A stretch of DNA of 46,943 nucleotides from Acidithiobacillus sp. (GTDB lineage Bacteria > Pseudomonadota > Gammaproteobacteria > Acidithiobacillales > Acidithiobacillaceae): assembly GCF_023256195.1 (NCBI RefSeq), contig NZ_JAGDWX010000032.1:5781-52723 (forward strand), written 5' to 3'. Shown piece by piece: positions 44,909-46,943 of the stretch. The translations under genes were made by a program, and so were the position numbers. Each line of letters starts with the position of its first letter. Positions within the stretch are counted from its first letter, which is position 1. The notes under the pieces were generated by a model. That model saw nothing but the letters and a program-made list of their open reading frames with translations, did not search any database and was not told where the DNA came from.

Positions 44909-46942
44909 TCAGAAGCTCGCGTCCAGTGTGGCGTAGACGTTGGCGGGCAGATTCAGCTTCAGGTTGGGATTGGCGTTGCTGCCCGAGTAACTCTGGATCC
45001 AGGTGCGATCGAAGAGGTTATTGACGTACACGCCCAGGGAGACCTTCTTGAGGCCAAAGCCGCCGCTGCCGAGCGCCATGTTGTTGAAGGTGTAGCGCAA
45101 GCTCGCGTTGGTGTAGAAGCGACTGCCCAGAGGCAAGAACTTCCCACCCAGGTTGTAGTAGGCGTTGCCGATCTCGTTGAAGCCGACCGTCGCCCGCAGA
45201 CCTCGGTCGTGATAGATGAAACCAATGGATTCGGTGTGGTGCGGGGCGTAGGGGAAGGGTTGTCCCTGCGATTTCAGGCGAGCGTCCAGAATGCCCAGAT
45301 TGGCGTAAGCGCTGAACTGGTCGTTGAGGATGAAGCTATTCTGCCAGGAAATGCCCTGATTAATGGCCTTGCCCGCATTGGCGAGCACAGTCTGGTTGAA
45401 GGAGCCGACCTGCACGGTAGTCGACAGAATATAATTGCGGAAATCCACCCGGAAGAGATCCAGTTCGCCTTTCCAGAAGCCGAGATTCCAGACCGTGCCG
45501 AGATCGTAGGTGTACGCCTTCTGCGGCGCCAGAGAAGGATTGAAGACGCCGGAGTAGAACTGATTGTAGGCGGGGGGGTTGGCATTCTGGGTGAAGTTGG
45601 CAAAGACGTTGACGCCATCCATGACCCGATAGTTGAGGCCCACCGACGGCAGCACCGCGTGGAAATTCGCGTTGAAGACCCCTGGCTTATTCTGTGCTAA
45701 GGCGACCTCATCGCGGAAATCGCGCTGAGCGTAGAGATATTTGACGCCCGCGGTCAGCTTGAGCGCCTGGGTCGGCTTGTAATTGAAGACGATGAAAGGC
45801 TCGTAGGTATCGGTCTTGACCGGCTCGATGTAGGTCGAACCGAGATAGGTGTTGGCCTGATTGTAATACTGAGCATCGTGCATGGTGTTGTTGTGGTTGA
45901 ACCAGAAGCCCAGCTCGGTATCCACGGGTCCCAGCGGGAAGAGCAGCTTGGCGATGTTTCCCCAGCGATGGGTGTTGTTGACGCTGTTGCGTAGCAATAC
46001 CTGGTTGGCAGCTGGCGAGGTACGCTGTACCGTACCTTGAGGAGTGAGGAGCGTTTGGGGGAAAGTGGTCGCACCGGCGCCGAAGCCGTTGCCGTAGTAG
46101 TAATAGAGCTGCTCCGAGAACTTGACTTTTCCTACTTCACCTTCGTACTTGCCATAGGCTACCCAGTTGAGGTAGCGGTTATAATTATAGCCGGTGTAGA
46201 AAGTGTTCGGTTTGCCATTAGCGAGAAATGGATCGCTCGTATAAGCGTTATAATTTTCTCCATATTTCGCGATATCGGCCGCCGTGGCACCGTTGTAATA
46301 ATTGAAGCGCTGATTGTTCTGAGTGAAGAACAGGGTCAGGGCTCCGGGGCCGATCTGGCTCACGGATTTGAAGAGGAATTGCGTCTGGATAGAGCCGTTG
46401 TTCAGGAAATACCCGTCCCGACGATTCTGATTGACATAGAGCCAGGCCGAGGTGGGCGCGACATTCTTCAGGAAGAGTCCGGTATTGATCAGTCCGCCGT
46501 AGTTGTACTTGCCGAAGGAACCGCCGCCAACCATGGGCCGCACGAAGAAGTAGGGGGACGGCTTCAGGCTGTAGGTCTCGATGGAGCCGCCGAAGCTTGC
46601 AAGCCCCGGGATGGCCGCAGACTGGGCACCGGGGTAGTACTTGGTACCGGCGATGAGCACCGAGGGGATGAATTCATTGGAATAATAGGTGTAACTGTCG
46701 TTGTCGTTGAGTGGTATGCCATCGAGGGTGAAGTTGATGAGACTCTTGCTGAAACCATTGATGTAGACGTCGTCCCCGTCCATACTGTCGCCACTGCTGA
46801 CGACCACGGCATTGGGCAGGTTCTGCAAGGACTGGGTGTAGGAATCCGTCGGGGTGAGCATCTCGTACTGCCCCCGGGTGATGGTGGTTTCGGCGTTGGT
46901 GGTGTCCTGCTTGAACTTCTGGATCTGCTGGATATCGCTGGG
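44909..46942 (-). CDS. TonB-dependent outer-membrane receptor, N-terminally cut by the window
   Basis: About 678 residues visible; the frame runs off the right edge, so the signal peptide and probable TonB box lie beyond. Plug segments are QNLPNAVVVSSGDSMDGDDVYINGF, LINFTLDGIPLNDND and IPGLASFGGSIETYSL; the barrel is rich in Tyr/Asn and ends in VYATLDASF with terminal Phe. The plug pattern (TRGQYEMLTPTDS, then IQQIQKFK upstream) is that of a receptor. It is the first visible gene of the locus and is unlike the receptor at 37934 in sequence, so two ligands or ligand forms may be used. Confidence 0.9.
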   Translation of the reverse strand, partial: PSDIQQIQKFKQDTTNAETTITRGQYEMLTPTDSYTQSLQNLPNAVVVSSGDSMDGDDVYINGFSKSLINFTLDGIPLNDNDSYTYYSNEFIPSVLIAGTKYYPGAQSAAIPGLASFGGSIETYSLKPSPYFFVRPMVGGGSFGKYNYGGLINTGLFLKNVAPTSAWLYVNQNRRDGYFLNNGSIQTQFLFKSVSQIGPGALTLFFTQNNQRFNYYNGATAADIAKYGENYNAYTSDPFLANGKPNTFYTGYNYNRYLNWVAYGKYEGEVGKVKFSEQLYYYYGNGFGAGATTFPQTLLTPQGTVQRTSPAANQVLLRNSVNNTHRWGNIAKLLFPLGPVDTELGFWFNHNNTMHDAQYYNQANTYLGSTYIEPVKTDTYEPFIVFNYKPTQALKLTAGVKYLYAQRDFRDEVALAQNKPGVFNANFHAVLPSVGLNYRVMDGVNVFANFTQNANPPAYNQFYSGVFNPSLAPQKAYTYDLGTVWNLGFWKGELDLFRVDFRNYILSTTVQVGSFNQTVLANAGKAINQGISWQNSFILNDQFSAYANLGILDARLKSQGQPFPYAPHHTESIGFIYHDRGLRATVGFNEIGNAYYNLGGKFLPLGSRFYTNASLRYTFNNMALGSGGFGLKKVSLGVYVNNLFDRTWIQSYSGSNANPNLKLNLPANVYATLDASF

Positions 46943-46943
46943 C

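Overview
The window is about 47 kb of GC-rich chromosome (AT-rich only in one intergenic stretch near 8.3-8.6 kb) from what looks like an acidophilic gammaproteobacterium-grade chemolithotroph. Acidithiobacillus, possibly A. caldus, is my best guess. It rests on the cyoABCD-ctaA-ctaB-MFS gene order, the overall protein character and the housekeeping set, not on a database match. No rRNA, CRISPR array, insertion sequence or prophage was seen. One tRNA (Pro, CGG) is present. The window cuts a type I restriction gene at its left edge and a TonB-dependent receptor at its right edge.

Left part (1-8.3 kb): the 3' end of hsdR; cca overlapping pmbA (minus strand); leuC, a tiny membrane ORF and leuD (plus strand); a hypothetical ORF; then a minus-strand set of a DJ-1-like protein, rpiA and pdxH. 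An AT-rich, gene-poor stretch with a structured leader (8.3-8.9 kb) precedes a terminal quinol oxidase operon at 8.9-16.3 kb: cyoA, cyoB, cyoC, cyoD, a cysteine-free CtaA-like heme A synthase, heme O synthase, and an MFS permease. This respiratory block ends at a clear intrinsic terminator.

Middle part (16.4-36.4 kb): uppP, then the carA-carB-greA operon (minus) with a good promoter and a short hairpin/T-run in its leader. It is divergent from a lipoprotein gene with its own promoter. A small DUF2892-type membrane protein, a porin-amino acid permease pair, and ispB (polyprenyl diphosphate synthase, the side chain of the quinone used by the oxidase) follow. Next come tRNA-Pro, a cell-wall cluster (PP0621-like protein, FtsI-like penicillin-binding protein, two coupled small membrane proteins), uup, a DUF4870 protein, a family 4 uracil-DNA glycosylase, an SDR epimerase, a luciferase-like oxidoreductase, a small unknown protein and orn.

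Right part (36.4-46.9 kb): the gene-free interval 36.4-37.15 kb holds three tandem, related minus-strand units. Each carries a conserved 20-nt upstream box, a conserved 3' segment and an intrinsic terminator whose stem varies by compensatory change. They look like an undescribed family of small RNAs. The box of the third unit also lies just upstream of an orphan OmpR-type response regulator. Beyond it lies a six-gene minus-strand locus: TonB-dependent receptor (partial), exbB, exbD, a secreted beta-propeller phosphoesterase, tonB and a second TonB-dependent receptor. This reads as a self-contained energised uptake system, with the phosphoesterase probably releasing or processing a phosphorylated ligand outside the inner membrane. 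The sRNA-like array with its regulator and this locus are the two most interesting parts of the window.
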